Shown: positions 52,964 to 63,676, counted from the stretch's first letter. The stretch is 64,000 nucleotides of DNA from UBA6921 sp031363085 (GCA_031363085.1 JANLTU010000245.1:1-64000), one strand, 5' to 3'. The notes: a model not told the origin generated them from the letters alone. Program-made: numbers and translations.

Positions 52964-55048
52964 ATGAAAAAGATTAAAAACATCAAAATGAAAGACGCGA
53001 TGGCCGCCGGCGGTGACGTTGTGTCACGACTGGTCGAGAACAAGCGGCAGGCGATTGTCGGTGGCGTGTTGCTGCTGCTGATTATCGCGATGGGTGCGAC
53101 CTTCCTGTATGTCGCGATCCAGTCCGGACACGACAAAGAATACATCAGCAAAACCGGTGAGCTGCGCGTATTGTCGCAAAACATCGTGAAAAACGCTGCC
53201 GAAGCTTCTTCGGCGCGTGTGGAAGCCTTCCCGTTGCTGAACGAGTCGCGCAATCATTTCGATACTATTTTAAGCAACCTGCAAACCGGCGACGCCGCGA
53301 AAGGCACACCGGCATCGCCGGCAGAGGTCGCCGCGCAACTGGAATCGCTGGTCGCGCGCTGGGCCGCCTTTCGGCAATACGCCGACCAGATTTTGAAAGC
53401 CGAAGGCGCGATCCGCCAGATCAACGAATTCGTCGCCCACATCAACAACTCCATGCCCAACCTGCTGGCGCTGTCCGACGAAGTCGTGCAGATCATGATC
53501 GACATCAACGCCAAGCCGCAGCAGGTGTACATCGTCAGCCGCCAGTTGATGCTGTCGCAACGTATGTCGTTCAACGTCAGCAAGATTTTGCAAGGCGGTC
53601 AGGGTGCCGCCACCGCCGCTGATCGTTTCGGTCGTGACGCGGCACTTTTCGGTAAGGTTCTGGATGCCATGATCAAGGGCAACAAAGCCATGGGCATTCA
53701 AAAAATGACTGACCCGGACACCCTGGAAAAACTCCAGGAAGTGAACGAGGCGTATCTGGAAATTAGCGTGCTGGTGACGAAGATTCTGGAAAAGACGCCC
53801 GAGTTGTTCAAGGCGCAAGATGCCGCGAATGCGATGTTCACTAGTTCGGAAGATTTCTTGAAAGACGCCACCGCGCTGATGGGCAGCTACGTATTTTTAG
53901 GTGAAACGCGCGGCATCTACTCCGCCTTGGGCGGTATCTTCGGCGTGTTGTCGCTGGTCATGCTGGTATTCCTGGGCTACGAGCTCAATCGTGAAACCAC
54001 CAAGCGCCTGCGTGAAACCGAGGAACGTACTCGCGAAACCGAGCAGCAAAACAAAGAAAACCAACAGGCTATCATGCGCTTGCTGGATGAAATCGGCGAT
54101 CTGGCCGACGGTGACTTAACCGCCCACGCGACCGTCACCGAGAGTTTCACCGGCGCCATCGCCGACGCTATAAACTTCGCCATCGACGCGCTGCGTCAAT
54201 TGGTCACGACCATTAACGAAACCACGGTGCAGGTGTCGGCGGCCGCGCAAGAAACGCAGGCCACCGCGATGCATCTGGCGGAAGCGTCAGATCATCAGGC
54301 GCAGCAGATCACGGCGGTGTCGGCGGCCGTGAATCAAATGGCGGCGTCCATCGAACAAGTGTCCAACAACGCGATTTCATCCACCGAAGTGGCGCAAAAA
54401 GCCGTATCCATCGCCAACAAAGGCACGTCGGCAGTGCAGAACACCATCAAAGGTATGGACTCGATTCGCGAGACCATTCAAGAGACCTCCAAGCGCATCA
54501 AGCGTCTGGGTGAAAGCTCGCAGGAAATCGGCGACATCATCGAACTGATTTCCGACATCGCCGACCAGACCAACATTCTGGCCTTGAACGCCGCCATTCA
54601 GGCGGCCATGGCCGGCGACGCGGGGCGCGGCTTCGCGGTGGTGGCGGATGAAGTGCAACGCCTCGCGGAACGCGCCACCGATGCGACCAAGCAGATTGAA
54701 AGCTTGGTGCGCACCATTCAATCCGACACCAAAGAAGCGGTGGCGTCGATGGAACAAAGTACGGCGGGCGTGGTAAACGGCGCCAAGCTGGCACAAAACG
54801 CCGGCGGCTCGCTGGAAGAAATCGAAACCGTGTCGAACCATCTGGCCGAAATCATTCAAAACATCACCGATGCCGCGCAACAGCAGGCGACGGCGGCGAC
54901 CAGCATTTCCGACACGATGAATGTCATTCAGGAAGTCACCACCCAGACCTCGGCCGGTACCAACGAAACGGCGGTGTCGATCGGTAATCTGGCGGAATTG
55001 GCGAATGAGCTGCGCAAGTCGGTTTCCGGCTTCAAGTTGCCTGCATAG
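52964..55048 (+). CDS. pilJ: Methyl-accepting chemotaxis protein PilJ
   Basis: The 694-residue receptor has a membrane segment near residues 30-50 (AIVGGVLLLLIIAMGATFLY), a periplasmic helical sensor with the PilJ-type EYISKTGELRVLSQNIVKNA region, and a second membrane segment near 325-345. A HAMP-like stretch and a long signalling coiled coil follow, with the hairpin tip SDIADQTNILALNAAIQAAM and AGDAGRGFAVVADEVQRLAE. It senses pilus or surface cues and controls ChpA. ATG 52964 is placed 8 nt after GGGAG; GTG 52958 is too close. Confidence 0.95.
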   Translation: MKKIKNIKMKDAMAAGGDVVSRLVENKRQAIVGGVLLLLIIAMGATFLYVAIQSGHDKEYISKTGELRVLSQNIVKNAAEASSARVEAFPLLNESRNHFDTILSNLQTGDAAKGTPASPAEVAAQLESLVARWAAFRQYADQILKAEGAIRQINEFVAHINNSMPNLLALSDEVVQIMIDINAKPQQVYIVSRQLMLSQRMSFNVSKILQGGQGAATAADRFGRDAALFGKVLDAMIKGNKAMGIQKMTDPDTLEKLQEVNEAYLEISVLVTKILEKTPELFKAQDAANAMFTSSEDFLKDATALMGSYVFLGETRGIYSALGGIFGVLSLVMLVFLGYELNRETTKRLRETEERTRETEQQNKENQQAIMRLLDEIGDLADGDLTAHATVTESFTGAIADAINFAIDALRQLVTTINETTVQVSAAAQETQATAMHLAEASDHQAQQITAVSAAVNQMAASIEQVSNNAISSTEVAQKAVSIANKGTSAVQNTIKGMDSIRETIQETSKRIKRLGESSQEIGDIIELISDIADQTNILALNAAIQAAMAGDAGRGFAVVADEVQRLAERATDATKQIESLVRTIQSDTKEAVASMEQSTAGVVNGAKLAQNAGGSLEEIETVSNHLAEIIQNITDAAQQQATAATSISDTMNVIQEVTTQTSAGTNETAVSIGNLAELANELRKSVSGFKLPA

Positions 55049-55094
55049 CCCGGTCGCGGTGCGTGGGTGTAACTAACGCAAAAGGTAGCGACGC

Positions 55095-55997
55095 ATGGCG
55101 ATCGCGATAGCCCTCATGAGCGCGGTGGCGATTCCGGAAATTATGCAAACCAGCATTGATGACCAAGAATTTGCGCTGTGGACTGAGCTGTTGGGGCGAC
55201 GTATCGGCTTGCGCGATAGCGCCGTGCGTAAAGCGTTTTTGCTGCAATGCATCGAAACACGTGTGCGCAAACGCGGCTTTGCATCGCGGCGCGCCTATTT
55301 CGATTTGTTGCGCGCGCATTCCGGAAATGACGAAGAATGGGACAGCCTGATCGACCTGCTGCCGCTGCATGAAACACGTTTTTTGCGCCATGCCAGTTCG
55401 TTGGCCTTGCTCACCGGCTATATTCAGCAGCGTTGTGCTGCGGAAAAAAAACGCCCCACTACGTTGACTGCCTGGAGTGCAGGTTGCTCCACCGGCGAGG
55501 AAGCGTATTCGTTGGCCATCGTTATGGATCAAGCCCTCGCATCCATCGAGCCGCGTCCGCGCATCAACGTGATCGGCAGCGATCTGAGTCGTAACTCGCT
55601 GAACAAGGCGCGACACGGTAGTTATCAACGGCGCCAACTCACCAATCTGAGCCCGGCTCAGATCGCGCAATATTTTGATCAAGTCGACGGCGAAACCTTC
55701 ATCGTTAAAACGACGTTACGTGAACGCACGCAATATCTGTCGATCAATTTGCACGAGCTGGACAGCGGCAACAGCGGTATGGTTGGCCCGGTGGACATTG
55801 TGTATTGCCAGAATGTGTTGATTTATTTCGACAATGCCGAACGTGAACGCATCGTCAATCAGTTGGCCGAGCATGTCGCGCCGGGCGGTGTGCTGGTGCT
55901 GGGCGGCGGCGAGTTGTTGCGCTGGAACCGGCCCGAGTTCAAACGCATCGCAACCGACGACACACTGGCATACAAAAGATTATCGGCACTCATTTAG
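55095..55997 (+). CDS. pilK: CheR-like methyltransferase PilK
   Basis: The 300-residue protein has an N-terminal helical CheR domain and a SAM-binding domain (LTAWSAGCSTGEEAYSLAIV). The motif ETRFLRHASSLALL and the catalytic-core IVYCQNVLIYFDNAERERIV follow. It should methylate glutamates of PilJ. It follows pilJ by 46 nt and precedes chpA by 9 nt. Confidence 0.93.
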   Translation: MAIAIALMSAVAIPEIMQTSIDDQEFALWTELLGRRIGLRDSAVRKAFLLQCIETRVRKRGFASRRAYFDLLRAHSGNDEEWDSLIDLLPLHETRFLRHASSLALLTGYIQQRCAAEKKRPTTLTAWSAGCSTGEEAYSLAIVMDQALASIEPRPRINVIGSDLSRNSLNKARHGSYQRRQLTNLSPAQIAQYFDQVDGETFIVKTTLRERTQYLSINLHELDSGNSGMVGPVDIVYCQNVLIYFDNAERERIVNQLAEHVAPGGVLVLGGGELLRWNRPEFKRIATDDTLAYKRLSALI

Positions 55998-56006
55998 GAT
56001 TCAATT

Positions 56007-59000
56007 ATGGCTTCCGGCAGTGGTATCGACATAAAAGCCCTGAGTTGGGTCAAGACCGAGATTAGCGAGGCGCTGGATCAGGTTCGTCAGGCACTTGAAA
56101 CTCATGTCGAGACTCCAGACCCAGCTAAGCTCGACTTTATCGCTGCGCATTTGCATCAAATTACCGGCACGCTGCACATCGTGGAATTATTCGGCCCGGC
56201 GTTGTTGGCCGAAGAAATGGAGCAGTTGGCGCAGGCTTTAAAAAACATGCAGATCAAACAAAAGCAGGATGCTTTTGAAGTGCTCACGCGCGGCATTCTG
56301 CAATTGCCCGCCTATTTGGAGCATCTAAGTCACGGTCATCAGGACCGACCGGTGCTGTTGCTGGCCTTGCTTAACGATTTACGCGCCGCGCGTGGATTGC
56401 CGTTGCTGTCCGAAAATGCGCTGTTTGCCCCGGATCTAACGGTGCTGCCGCCGCCCAAAACGGCACCGGCCGGCAGCACCGACGTGCGCGCGCTGATCAA
56501 GAAATTGCGCTCGGCGTATCAGGTGGCCTTGGTTGCGGTGATTCGCGGCAATGAGCTGCCCGCGCAAACCAAAAAACTTGCGACCGTGCTCGCCCAACTT
56601 AACGGCGCCTGCCACAGCGCAACCGTGCGCCAGCTCTGGTGGGCCGCGCAAGGTGTGGTGGAGGCGATCATCGAACACGGTCTCGACACCAGTGTTGCAG
56701 TGAAGACCTTGCTTGGTCAGTTGGATCGCCAATTGAAAATACTGGTCGACCAAGGCGAAGCGGCGCTGCAAAAAGCGCCCGCCAAAGAATTAGTCAAGAA
56801 TCTACTGTTCTATGTCGCGCAAGCAACCTCCCACGGCGCGCGCGTTACCGAACTTAAAAGAGCGTTCAAGCTTGATCAATTGATGCCCAACGCCGGCGCG
56901 TTGAGCCAAGCGCAGGACGAGTTGTTGGGCGTTGGCGCCGGCGTGATGGAGCATGTCGCCGCTGCGCTGAAAGAAGACCTGCTGCAGATCAAGGAAACCG
57001 TCGATCTGTTCGTGCGTACCAAGGATCGGCCGCTGTCCGAGTTGGAGCCAGTCATCGCCAAGCTGCGCACGGTCGCCGACACGCTCGGCATGCTTGGCCT
57101 GGGGCGCTTGCGCCAGCCGGTGACCGAGCAAGAAAATGTATTGAAGAGCGTATTGGACGGTAGCCAAGCACTGACGGACGACATCATCATGGGTGTTGCC
57201 GGTGCGCTGTTGTTTGTCGAATCGTCGTTGGGCGACTTGCACGCCGTGCCGCCTGCCGGTGGTACTGAAACCGCCGGCATTGCGTCCGACACCGCCCTGC
57301 CCGACGCCGAGTACCGCAGCTTGGTTGGTTTGACCACGCAAGAAGCCCGTGCGGTACTGGCAAGCGTCAAAGACGCCGTGCTGCAATTCGCCGCGCTACC
57401 GACCGCATTCGAGCTGTTGCAACCCGCCGCCGAGCACATCAACAACATCAAAGGTGCGTTGCTGATTCTAGGCTATGAACAGGCGGCCGACTTGTTGGGG
57501 CGCACCGGACAGTTTCTCGCCACCGAGCTGCTTGAAAAGCACGCGGAGCTTTCTGCGCGCAGCCTCGACACCCTGGCCGATGTCATCACCGGTTTCGAAT
57601 ATTTTCTGGAGTCGGCCGCCGATGATCCGGTGGGTGCGCGTAACGGGTTGAACACGGTACGCGACGGTTTGGCGCTGTTGGGCTACGCAGCCGAACCGGT
57701 GCCCGAAGTTACGGCGCCCGTGCATGACATGGCAATGGCTGCATTCGTCGCGCCGGTTGCAGCAAGCACCGCAACTACGCTGCCTGCGCCCGCAGCGGTG
57801 CAAGCGCACCCTGCCACACCGGCGCCGCAGAGCGACGAGCCGCCGCCGGTCGATCCCGAAGTGCTGGAAATTTTCCTCGAAGAAGCCAGCGAGGAATGCA
57901 TCAACGTGGCAACGCAATTGGCATTGTGGAAAAAGAACCCTGCCGACGAAAACGCACTGCGCACGCTGCGGCGTTCTTTTCATACGGTCAAAGGCAGCGG
58001 CCGGATTGTCGGCGCAATGGAGATTGGCGAATTCGCCTGGGCGGTGGAGAGCATGCTCAACCGCGTGCTCGACCGCACGATTGATGTTACGCCTGCGGTC
58101 TATGTCGTGCTGGAACAGGCGCGGGATTTAATGCCGTTATTGGTCGAGGAGTTGCGTGCCGGTCGCAAGGGCAAGGTCGCAACACATCCGTTGATCGAGC
58201 GCGCGCAGCGTGTCGCCAAGGGCGGATCGCTCGATGAGCTCGCACCGTTACCGGCGCCTGAGCTTGTCAATATCGAAGCCGCCGCAGTGGCGGAGGCGGC
58301 CGAAGATGTCATCTTGGATGCCGACCCCGACCGACCCGCGCCGCGCCACGTCGATGCGGTGCTGGCGGAAATATTCGTCAATGAAACGCGCACCCACCTC
58401 GGCGCAATAAACGCCTTTATCGAGCAGTGCTCTGCGCCCGATGCACACTGCACGCTGAATGAAGATCTGATTCGCGGCCTGCACACCCTGCATGGCAGCG
58501 CGCGCATGGCCAATATCGAAGAAATTGCCGACGTCGCGGACGCACTGGAAAAATGGGCCAAGCTGCTTGCGGAAAATCACGACCCCGTCAGTGCCGATGT
58601 GCTTGCGACCTTACGCAACGGTTGCGATTTCGTAACCGAAGTGTTGCGCGATTTGAGCGATACCCATAACACGCACGCGCGCAAGCTCGCCTTGCTCGAA
58701 CACATTGCCGGGTTGCATCGCATTGCCGCAGAGCAGCAACACGAACGTCTGCAGAATGTCGCGGTGACCCCGCACGAAGCAACTCAGGTTCAAGCCGCGC
58801 TCGATGCCAGTCCCGACGACGAGGTCGATGTCGAGTTGGTGAATGTGTTTTTGCTGGAAGCAACCGACTTGGTCGGTCGCAGCGTTGCCGAGGCGGAAGT
58901 CTGGGTTGAGGTGCCGCAGCGCGATGATTATATCGACGAGATCCGGCGCCGCTTCAGCACCTTGCACGGCGGCGCGCGTATCGCGAATCTGATGCCGATT

Positions 59001-62000
59001 GCCACGACCTGCGGCGCGGCCAACACACTGCTAAACCAGTTACTGGGCAACCCGGCGCTGCGCCGCGCGGAAGCGGTGCGCCTGATTTTGCGGGTGCTGG
59101 CTTGGGTGAATGAAGCACTGTCGTGCACCCGTGAACAGCGTCCGCTGGCAACGCCGTCGGAGTTGCTTGATCTGCTCGAATCCTACAGCGCCAACGTGCC
59201 GGACACGACGATTTCGGAACCGGAAACCCAGATCCCAGCCACCGACCCCGATGCCGAATTGCGCGGCGTGTTTCTCGACGAGGCGGTGGAGATTCTTCAT
59301 GCGCTCGATGAGGTCATGCCGCGCTGGCATTCCTCATTGCACGACATGGCGATCCTCACCGAAGTGCAACGCGCGTTACACACCATTAAGGGCGGCGCCA
59401 ACATGGCGCGCATTGCGCCCATGGGTGACCTGTGTCACCAGGTCGAGACTTTATTACAACGCATCAGCGAGGGGTTGTTACCGGCTAACGGTGCAGCATT
59501 TGACGCGGTGCAAGCGGCGCACGACTGGTTAGCGCGCAGCGTCGAAATTCTGCGACAGGGCGCAAACGTGGAGCCCAGCGACGCACTGTCGCGCCAAATC
59601 GATGCCGTGATGGCGGCTCCGGTGCAGGTCGTCGTAGTCGAACCTGAACCTGAGATCGAGTACGAAGCGATGGCCGCCGCCGTGACTGAAGCCACGCCGC
59701 TACCAGACGTTGATGAGCGTCAGGCGATGCCATTGCCGCACCCAGCCGAGCCGGTGCATGCGGAAGTAACCGACAGCGACGGTGACAGCGATCTGCTCGA
59801 TGTATTTTTGGAGGAAGCCAACGAAATTGTCGCGACCATGGACGACCTGATCGCGCGTTGGGTGGCGGATACGAGCAACACCCGGGTGGTTGGCGAACTA
59901 CAACGCGCCCTGCACACCATCAAAGGCGGTGCGCGCATGGCAAAAATTGCGCCCATTGGCAATCTCAGCCACAGCATCGAGAGTATTTTTGAAGGTATTG
60001 CGCAGGGTCGGGTCAAGGCCAATGCCGCACTGATCGATGTGATGCACACTGCCTACGACTGGCTGTCGAGTGCGCTGGAACGGGTGCGTGACAAAGTGAA
60101 GTTGGATTCGGCCGAGCCGCTGATTCAACAAATTGAAGTGGCCGTCGGTTTGCGTGAAGCCGCCCCAAAACCTGTTGAGGAAGTTTGGATGCCGGAGACT
60201 CCGGTGCTGCCGGAGGCAGTGCGCGTTGTGCCGGCGCCCATGCCCGTCGCGCTGGATGCCGGGCAGCCGGCACAAAAGGCTAAGGTCGCCGAAGAACAGG
60301 TGCGTGTCGCGCTGGGGTTGTTGGACGACCTAGTAAACAACGCCGGTGAAGTGTCGATCTACCGCTCGCGCATCGAGTTGCAACTCAATTCCGTGAACTT
60401 CAACTTGGTCGAGCTGGCGCAAACCGTGAACCGCCTGCGCGAGCAACTGCGCAAATTCGAAATCGAAGCCGAAGCGCAAATGCTGTTCCGCTATGAAAAA
60501 TCCGGCGTCAGCGACCAGGAAGAATTCGATCCGCTCGAACTTGACCGTTTCTCCAACATGCAGCAGCTCTCGCGCAGTCTGGTGGAAAGCGTCGGTGATC
60601 TGGGCAGCATTCAGAAGCTGCTCGACAACCTGACGCGCGAGTCCGAAATCCTGTTGTTGCAGCAGTCGCGTGTGGCAACTGCGTTGCAAGACGGCTTGAT
60701 GCGCACGCGCTTGGTACAGTTTTCCAGTGTCGTGCCGCGCATGCGCCGCATCGTGCGGCAAACTTCCAAGGAGCTGGGTAAGCAGATCGAGTTACACTTG
60801 TTGGGCGCCGAAGGCGAAATGGATCGCTCGGTGCTGAATCGTTTGACCCCGGCGCTGGAGCACATGCTGCGCAACGCGGTTGACCACGGTATTGAAGGGC
60901 CGCAGCTACGCAAGCAAGCAGGCAAGCCGGAGGACGGAAATATCACGCTCAAATTCTGGCGTGAAGGGGCGGAAATCGTGCTCAGCATTACCGATGACGG
61001 CGCCGGTATGGACTTAGCGGCGATCCGCAGCAAGGCGCTCGAACGCGGTTTGATGGATCAGAATTCCGAGCTCACCGACAATGAGATCACCCAGTTTGTG
61101 CTGGAGGCCGGCTTCTCCACCGCGAAGCAAATCACGCAGATTTCCGGGCGTGGTGTCGGCATGGATGTGGTCAACAACCAGATCAAGCAGCTCAACGGCA
61201 CCTTGCAAATTTCCACCACGCCGCGCCAGGGCACGACATTTATTGTGCGTTTGCCGCTCACGGTATCGGTCAATCAAGCCTTGATGGTGCATGTGGGCGA
61301 GCAAACCTATGCCATTCCGCTTACGGTGATTGACGGCGTGGTGCGCGCCGGTCGTGAGGAGCTGGAAAAACTGCAACGCGATGAACATGTACGCTACGAG
61401 TACGGCGGACACAGCTACAAGTTTTTCCATCTGGGCACGGTGCTCAATATTTCGCAGCCCCAGTTGCCGGACAGCGGGGTAAAGATTCCGTTGATTCTGG
61501 CGCGCGCCGGCGATCATCGCGTGGCGCTGCATGTCGAAGCCATCGTGGCGCGTCAGGAAGTGGTCATAAAGTCGGTCGGCCCGCAGGTCGCGACCGTGAT
61601 CGGAATCTCCGGCGCCACCATCATGAACGACGGCGGCGTCGCGCTGATTCTCGATCTGGCCTCGTTGATTCGCGCTGGCATCGCCCACACCAAGCGCGAG
61701 CATGCACAGGCGCCGCTTGTGGCACGTGTCTCAAGCATCATGATCGTCGACGACTCGATCACCGTGCGCAAGGTCACCGAGCGTTTGATGACGCGCAACG
61801 GTTTCGAAACCGTCACCGCCAAAGACGGCGTGGATGCCTTGGCCAAATTGCAGGAGTACTTGCCCGACGTCATGCTGCTCGATATCGAAATGCCGCGCAT
61901 GGATGGTTACGAGCTGGCGACCGCCATGCGCAATGACGTGCGTTTGAAGCACATTCCGATCATCATGATCACCTCGCGTACCGGCGACAAACACCGCGAC

Positions 62001-62102
62001 CGCGCCATGGCCATCGGTGTCAACATGTACATGGGCAAGCCCTACCAGGACAAGGAACTGTTGGAAAACATCAACACGTTATTACATGCACGTGGACACT
62101 GA
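56007..62102 (+). CDS. chpA: Hybrid chemotaxis kinase ChpA with multiple Hpt domains
   Basis: The 2031-residue cytoplasmic kinase has an N-terminal Hpt/FimL-like region (HLHQITGTLHIV, His50). Hpt motifs follow at His659 (FHTVKGSGRIVG), His826 (LHTLHGSARMAN), Ser984 in the degenerate FSTLHGGARIAN, His1125 (LHTIKGGANMAR) and His1303 (LHTIKGGARMAK). The kinase core has N-box LEHMLRNAVDHGIEGP and G1 ITDDGAGMD, then a CheW domain and a C-terminal receiver with Asp1959 (VMLLDIEMPRMDGYEL). It phosphorylates PilG and PilH. Ser984 in place of His resembles the Ser/Thr phosphotransfer-like domains of Pseudomonas ChpA. No frameshift is seen. Confidence 0.96.
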   Translation: MASGSGIDIKALSWVKTEISEALDQVRQALETHVETPDPAKLDFIAAHLHQITGTLHIVELFGPALLAEEMEQLAQALKNMQIKQKQDAFEVLTRGILQLPAYLEHLSHGHQDRPVLLLALLNDLRAARGLPLLSENALFAPDLTVLPPPKTAPAGSTDVRALIKKLRSAYQVALVAVIRGNELPAQTKKLATVLAQLNGACHSATVRQLWWAAQGVVEAIIEHGLDTSVAVKTLLGQLDRQLKILVDQGEAALQKAPAKELVKNLLFYVAQATSHGARVTELKRAFKLDQLMPNAGALSQAQDELLGVGAGVMEHVAAALKEDLLQIKETVDLFVRTKDRPLSELEPVIAKLRTVADTLGMLGLGRLRQPVTEQENVLKSVLDGSQALTDDIIMGVAGALLFVESSLGDLHAVPPAGGTETAGIASDTALPDAEYRSLVGLTTQEARAVLASVKDAVLQFAALPTAFELLQPAAEHINNIKGALLILGYEQAADLLGRTGQFLATELLEKHAELSARSLDTLADVITGFEYFLESAADDPVGARNGLNTVRDGLALLGYAAEPVPEVTAPVHDMAMAAFVAPVAASTATTLPAPAAVQAHPATPAPQSDEPPPVDPEVLEIFLEEASEECINVATQLALWKKNPADENALRTLRRSFHTVKGSGRIVGAMEIGEFAWAVESMLNRVLDRTIDVTPAVYVVLEQARDLMPLLVEELRAGRKGKVATHPLIERAQRVAKGGSLDELAPLPAPELVNIEAAAVAEAAEDVILDADPDRPAPRHVDAVLAEIFVNETRTHLGAINAFIEQCSAPDAHCTLNEDLIRGLHTLHGSARMANIEEIADVADALEKWAKLLAENHDPVSADVLATLRNGCDFVTEVLRDLSDTHNTHARKLALLEHIAGLHRIAAEQQHERLQNVAVTPHEATQVQAALDASPDDEVDVELVNVFLLEATDLVGRSVAEAEVWVEVPQRDDYIDEIRRRFSTLHGGARIANLMPIATTCGAANTLLNQLLGNPALRRAEAVRLILRVLAWVNEALSCTREQRPLATPSELLDLLESYSANVPDTTISEPETQIPATDPDAELRGVFLDEAVEILHALDEVMPRWHSSLHDMAILTEVQRALHTIKGGANMARIAPMGDLCHQVETLLQRISEGLLPANGAAFDAVQAAHDWLARSVEILRQGANVEPSDALSRQIDAVMAAPVQVVVVEPEPEIEYEAMAAAVTEATPLPDVDERQAMPLPHPAEPVHAEVTDSDGDSDLLDVFLEEANEIVATMDDLIARWVADTSNTRVVGELQRALHTIKGGARMAKIAPIGNLSHSIESIFEGIAQGRVKANAALIDVMHTAYDWLSSALERVRDKVKLDSAEPLIQQIEVAVGLREAAPKPVEEVWMPETPVLPEAVRVVPAPMPVALDAGQPAQKAKVAEEQVRVALGLLDDLVNNAGEVSIYRSRIELQLNSVNFNLVELAQTVNRLREQLRKFEIEAEAQMLFRYEKSGVSDQEEFDPLELDRFSNMQQLSRSLVESVGDLGSIQKLLDNLTRESEILLLQQSRVATALQDGLMRTRLVQFSSVVPRMRRIVRQTSKELGKQIELHLLGAEGEMDRSVLNRLTPALEHMLRNAVDHGIEGPQLRKQAGKPEDGNITLKFWREGAEIVLSITDDGAGMDLAAIRSKALERGLMDQNSELTDNEITQFVLEAGFSTAKQITQISGRGVGMDVVNNQIKQLNGTLQISTTPRQGTTFIVRLPLTVSVNQALMVHVGEQTYAIPLTVIDGVVRAGREELEKLQRDEHVRYEYGGHSYKFFHLGTVLNISQPQLPDSGVKIPLILARAGDHRVALHVEAIVARQEVVIKSVGPQVATVIGISGATIMNDGGVALILDLASLIRAGIAHTKREHAQAPLVARVSSIMIVDDSITVRKVTERLMTRNGFETVTAKDGVDALAKLQEYLPDVMLLDIEMPRMDGYELATAMRNDVRLKHIPIIMITSRTGDKHRDRAMAIGVNMYMGKPYQDKELLENINTLLHARGH

Positions 62103-63168
62103 TTCGAGCGCTCCGCTGCGCGTTGCGATTCTGTATACCTCGGAAAAGCGCATGTCGGATCTTGCCCGGGTGTTGGCCAAGCATGACCTCGTGGTGGTTG
62201 GCCGCCATCCGGTTGGCTCGGTGACATTGGAGCAGGTGAATGCGGTGCGGGCCGATGTGATTCTGGTCGACCTCGACGAGTCTGCTGACCAGGTTCTTGA
62301 CATATTGCAGAATCTGCTCGAAAACGCGCAATTGCCCATCGTATTCAATGACAGTGCGACCACCGAGCTGTCGCTCAATTTGGCCAATCCAGAATGGGGT
62401 CGAAGATTGACCGTTAAGTTGTGGTCGATCACCCGGCGCCGGCGCCCGCCGCCCAAGAAGGTCACCCCACTGGCGCTCAAAGTGCCGCCCAAACCGGCCG
62501 CACCGCTGGTCAAAAGCCTGCCGATCAAACCGGCGCGCGAGCTGCCGGCGGAAGATGCGATGTCTGGCTACCACCTGTTGCAGCACTTGTGTGTGCTGGG
62601 TGCGTCGTTGGGCGGCCCGTTGGCGGTGCGCGAATTTCTCGGCAAATTGCCGGGTGACTTGCCGGTCGCGTTTGTCTTGGTGCAACACATCGGCGCCAGC
62701 CATCTGGATTTGCTGGCCGAGCAACTGGATCGCGTCACGCCCCTGAATGTATTCGTTGCCAAAGCCGGGCAGATGTTGAAACACCAGGACGTCGTGTTGG
62801 CACCGGTGAACGAACGCATCTTGGTGGATAGCCTTGGCCGTGTGGTACTCATGGAGAAACAAGAGTACTCAATCTACAGTCCCAGCATCGACCTCGTGAT
62901 GCAAGACATGGCGCAACGTTACGGTAAATCTTGCGGCGCGATCATATTCAGCGGCATGGGTAACGATGGCGAGCTGGGCTGTCACGCGATCGCGGCAGCC
63001 GGCGGCGAAATATGGGCCCAAGATGCCGAGAGTTGTGTGATCAGCAGCATGCCGGACAACGCGCGCAAAACCGGTCATGTAAGCTTCAGCGGTACGCCGG
63101 AAGAGCTTGCCAGTGCGTTGGTTAATCGATTCAAAGACAAAATGTCAAAACCTGTTAAAGATAATTAA
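62086..63168 (+). CDS. chpB: CheB-like protein-glutamate methylesterase ChpB
   Basis: The 360-residue protein has a degenerate receiver-like N-terminus (VRADVILVDLDESADQVLDI), a proline-rich linker, and a CheB catalytic domain with the triad Ser in LCVLGASLGGPLAV, His in LVQHIGASHLDLL and Asp in FSGMGNDGELGCHA. It demethylates PilJ. ATG 62086 overlaps the chpA end by 17 nt; the open frame to 62017 is chpA antisense to frame and is not used. Confidence 0.93.
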   Translation: MHVDTDSSAPLRVAILYTSEKRMSDLARVLAKHDLVVVGRHPVGSVTLEQVNAVRADVILVDLDESADQVLDILQNLLENAQLPIVFNDSATTELSLNLANPEWGRRLTVKLWSITRRRRPPPKKVTPLALKVPPKPAAPLVKSLPIKPARELPAEDAMSGYHLLQHLCVLGASLGGPLAVREFLGKLPGDLPVAFVLVQHIGASHLDLLAEQLDRVTPLNVFVAKAGQMLKHQDVVLAPVNERILVDSLGRVVLMEKQEYSIYSPSIDLVMQDMAQRYGKSCGAIIFSGMGNDGELGCHAIAAAGGEIWAQDAESCVISSMPDNARKTGHVSFSGTPEELASALVNRFKDKMSKPVKDN

Positions 63169-63199
63169 TTTTGAAATTGCATGCAATGGAGCGATGATC

Positions 63200-63676
63200 A
63201 TGTCGAACGAACGCACGGTAATTCACAGCCAGCTTATTGCACTGCAGAACCAGAATTTTCTGTTGCCCAACACCGTGATTGCCGAGATCGTCCACTATGC
63301 CGCACCCCAGGCTGCGGATAATTCCCCCGGCTGGTTATTGGGTACGATGGTGTGGCGAGGATTGCGTATTCCAGTCGTGTCTTACGAGCGCGCCGTAGGC
63401 GAAGCAGCCACGAACTATGACAGCAACGCGCGCATTGCGGTGCTTAATGGCGTGCACAGCGGCACAGCCTTGGAATTTTATGCGGTGGTGATTCGCAATA
63501 ACCCGCGCTTGCTGAAAGTAAAGCGCGACGACCTGCGTAAAGAAAGCGGGGCCGAGCGCGACAAATTTCAGTTGCAACAAGTTAATGTGAATAATATTAC
63601 TGCGATTATTCCCGACCTCGCCGCGCTTGAGCAGTTGATCTGCAGCGCGAGCATTCAAACCGAGCGAGTTCACTGA
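63200..63676 (+). CDS. chpC: CheW-like protein ChpC
   Basis: The protein of about 158 residues has one CheW domain (LLPNTVIAEIVHYAAPQ, LLGTMVWRGLRIPVVSYE, and FYAVVIRNNPRLLKVKRDDL). It is the last gene of the Pil-Chp operon and an alternative adaptor to PilI. ATG 63200 with GGAG 9 nt upstream is used; ATG 63194 is equally possible. It converges on bioA with a 7-nt overlap. Confidence 0.88.
   Translation: MSNERTVIHSQLIALQNQNFLLPNTVIAEIVHYAAPQAADNSPGWLLGTMVWRGLRIPVVSYERAVGEAATNYDSNARIAVLNGVHSGTALEFYAVVIRNNPRLLKVKRDDLRKESGAERDKFQLQQVNVNNITAIIPDLAALEQLICSASIQTERVH

Noticed and set aside
57468..57983. Long open frames antisense to chpA (also 61014-61703)
   Set aside because: GC-rich codon bias on the coding strand leaves long antisense frames; none has a family motif or initiation signal.
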